Origin: Candidatus Gastranaerophilales bacterium
GTDB taxonomy: Bacteria > Cyanobacteriota > Vampirovibrionia > Gastranaerophilales > Gastranaerophilaceae
Direction: 5' to 3'
DNA length: 6,001 nt
NCBI GenBank assembly: GCA_021205645.1
Contig: JAJPXE010000193.1
Location: 1 to 6,001 of the forward strand
This document shows, piece by piece, positions 5,897 to 6,001 of this stretch. Position 1 is the first letter of the stretch. Each line of letters starts with the position of its first letter. Under the pieces are notes generated by a model, which was not told the origin of the DNA, made no database searches, and saw nothing but the letters and a program-made list of their open reading frames with translations. The position numbers and the translations under genes were made by a program.

Positions 5897-6001
5897 TTAT
5901 GCCTTTTTTATAACAACAGTGCCGTTTATATGTATTTTTTTATCTGTAATTTTTACATTTTTAACCGCCATTATGGTAGAAGTTTGTTCAAATATATGCA
6001 G
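5897..6001 (-). CDS. C-terminal end of an unidentified gene, cut by the window edge
   Basis: An open frame enters from the right edge and ends with TAA at 5897-5899. The visible 34 residues finish with NVKITDKKIHINGTVVIKKA, which looks like alternating beta strands. The frame is uninterrupted, and its stop is only two bases from the GerMN start, so it is very likely the upstream gene of the same cluster. Too little is visible to name the family. Confidence 0.55.
   Translation of the reverse strand: MHIFEQTSTIMAVKNVKITDKKIHINGTVVIKKA

Overview
This AT-rich, gene-dense bacterial window holds two gene clusters that converge near position 3770. The plus-strand cluster is grpE - dnaJ - a secreted beta-propeller protein - an O-methyltransferase. 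The minus-strand cluster, read from the right edge, is an unidentified gene tail - a membrane-anchored GerMN-domain protein - a small solitary HicB-like protein - rimI - a BioY-like membrane protein. There are no tRNAs, rRNAs, insertion sequences, CRISPR repeats or signs of a mobile element, and no stretch over 300 bases lacks a gene.

Taxonomy is an inference. AT-rich coding, purine-rich Shine-Dalgarno sites, a GerMN protein and a HicB-like orphan together suggest an uncultured, probably host-associated bacterium. My best guess is a non-photosynthetic relative of cyanobacteria (Melainabacteria/Vampirovibrionia, Gastranaerophilales type), with a Clostridia-like Firmicute as the alternative. 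No marker in the window settles this, and confidence is only moderate.

Positions 51-3755: GrpE and a type I DnaJ are the co-chaperones of DnaK, but dnaK is not between them. The propeller gene overlaps dnaJ by four bases (ATGA) and has a strong ribosome binding site. The methyltransferase follows one base later. The four genes look like one transcript that mixes protein folding with an exported protein and a small-molecule methyltransferase.

Positions 3791-6001: the minus-strand genes are also very tightly packed (2-base gap, 8-base overlap, 4-base gap, 4-base overlap), which suggests translational coupling. They combine an envelope protein, a small HicB-fold protein with no HicA toxin beside it, the bS18 N-terminal acetyltransferase, and a probable biotin-uptake S component.

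Most of the window is ordinary housekeeping. The features most worth a second look are the orphan HicB-like protein embedded in the rimI cluster, the secreted propeller coupled to dnaJ, and the substituted acetyl-CoA loop in RimI.
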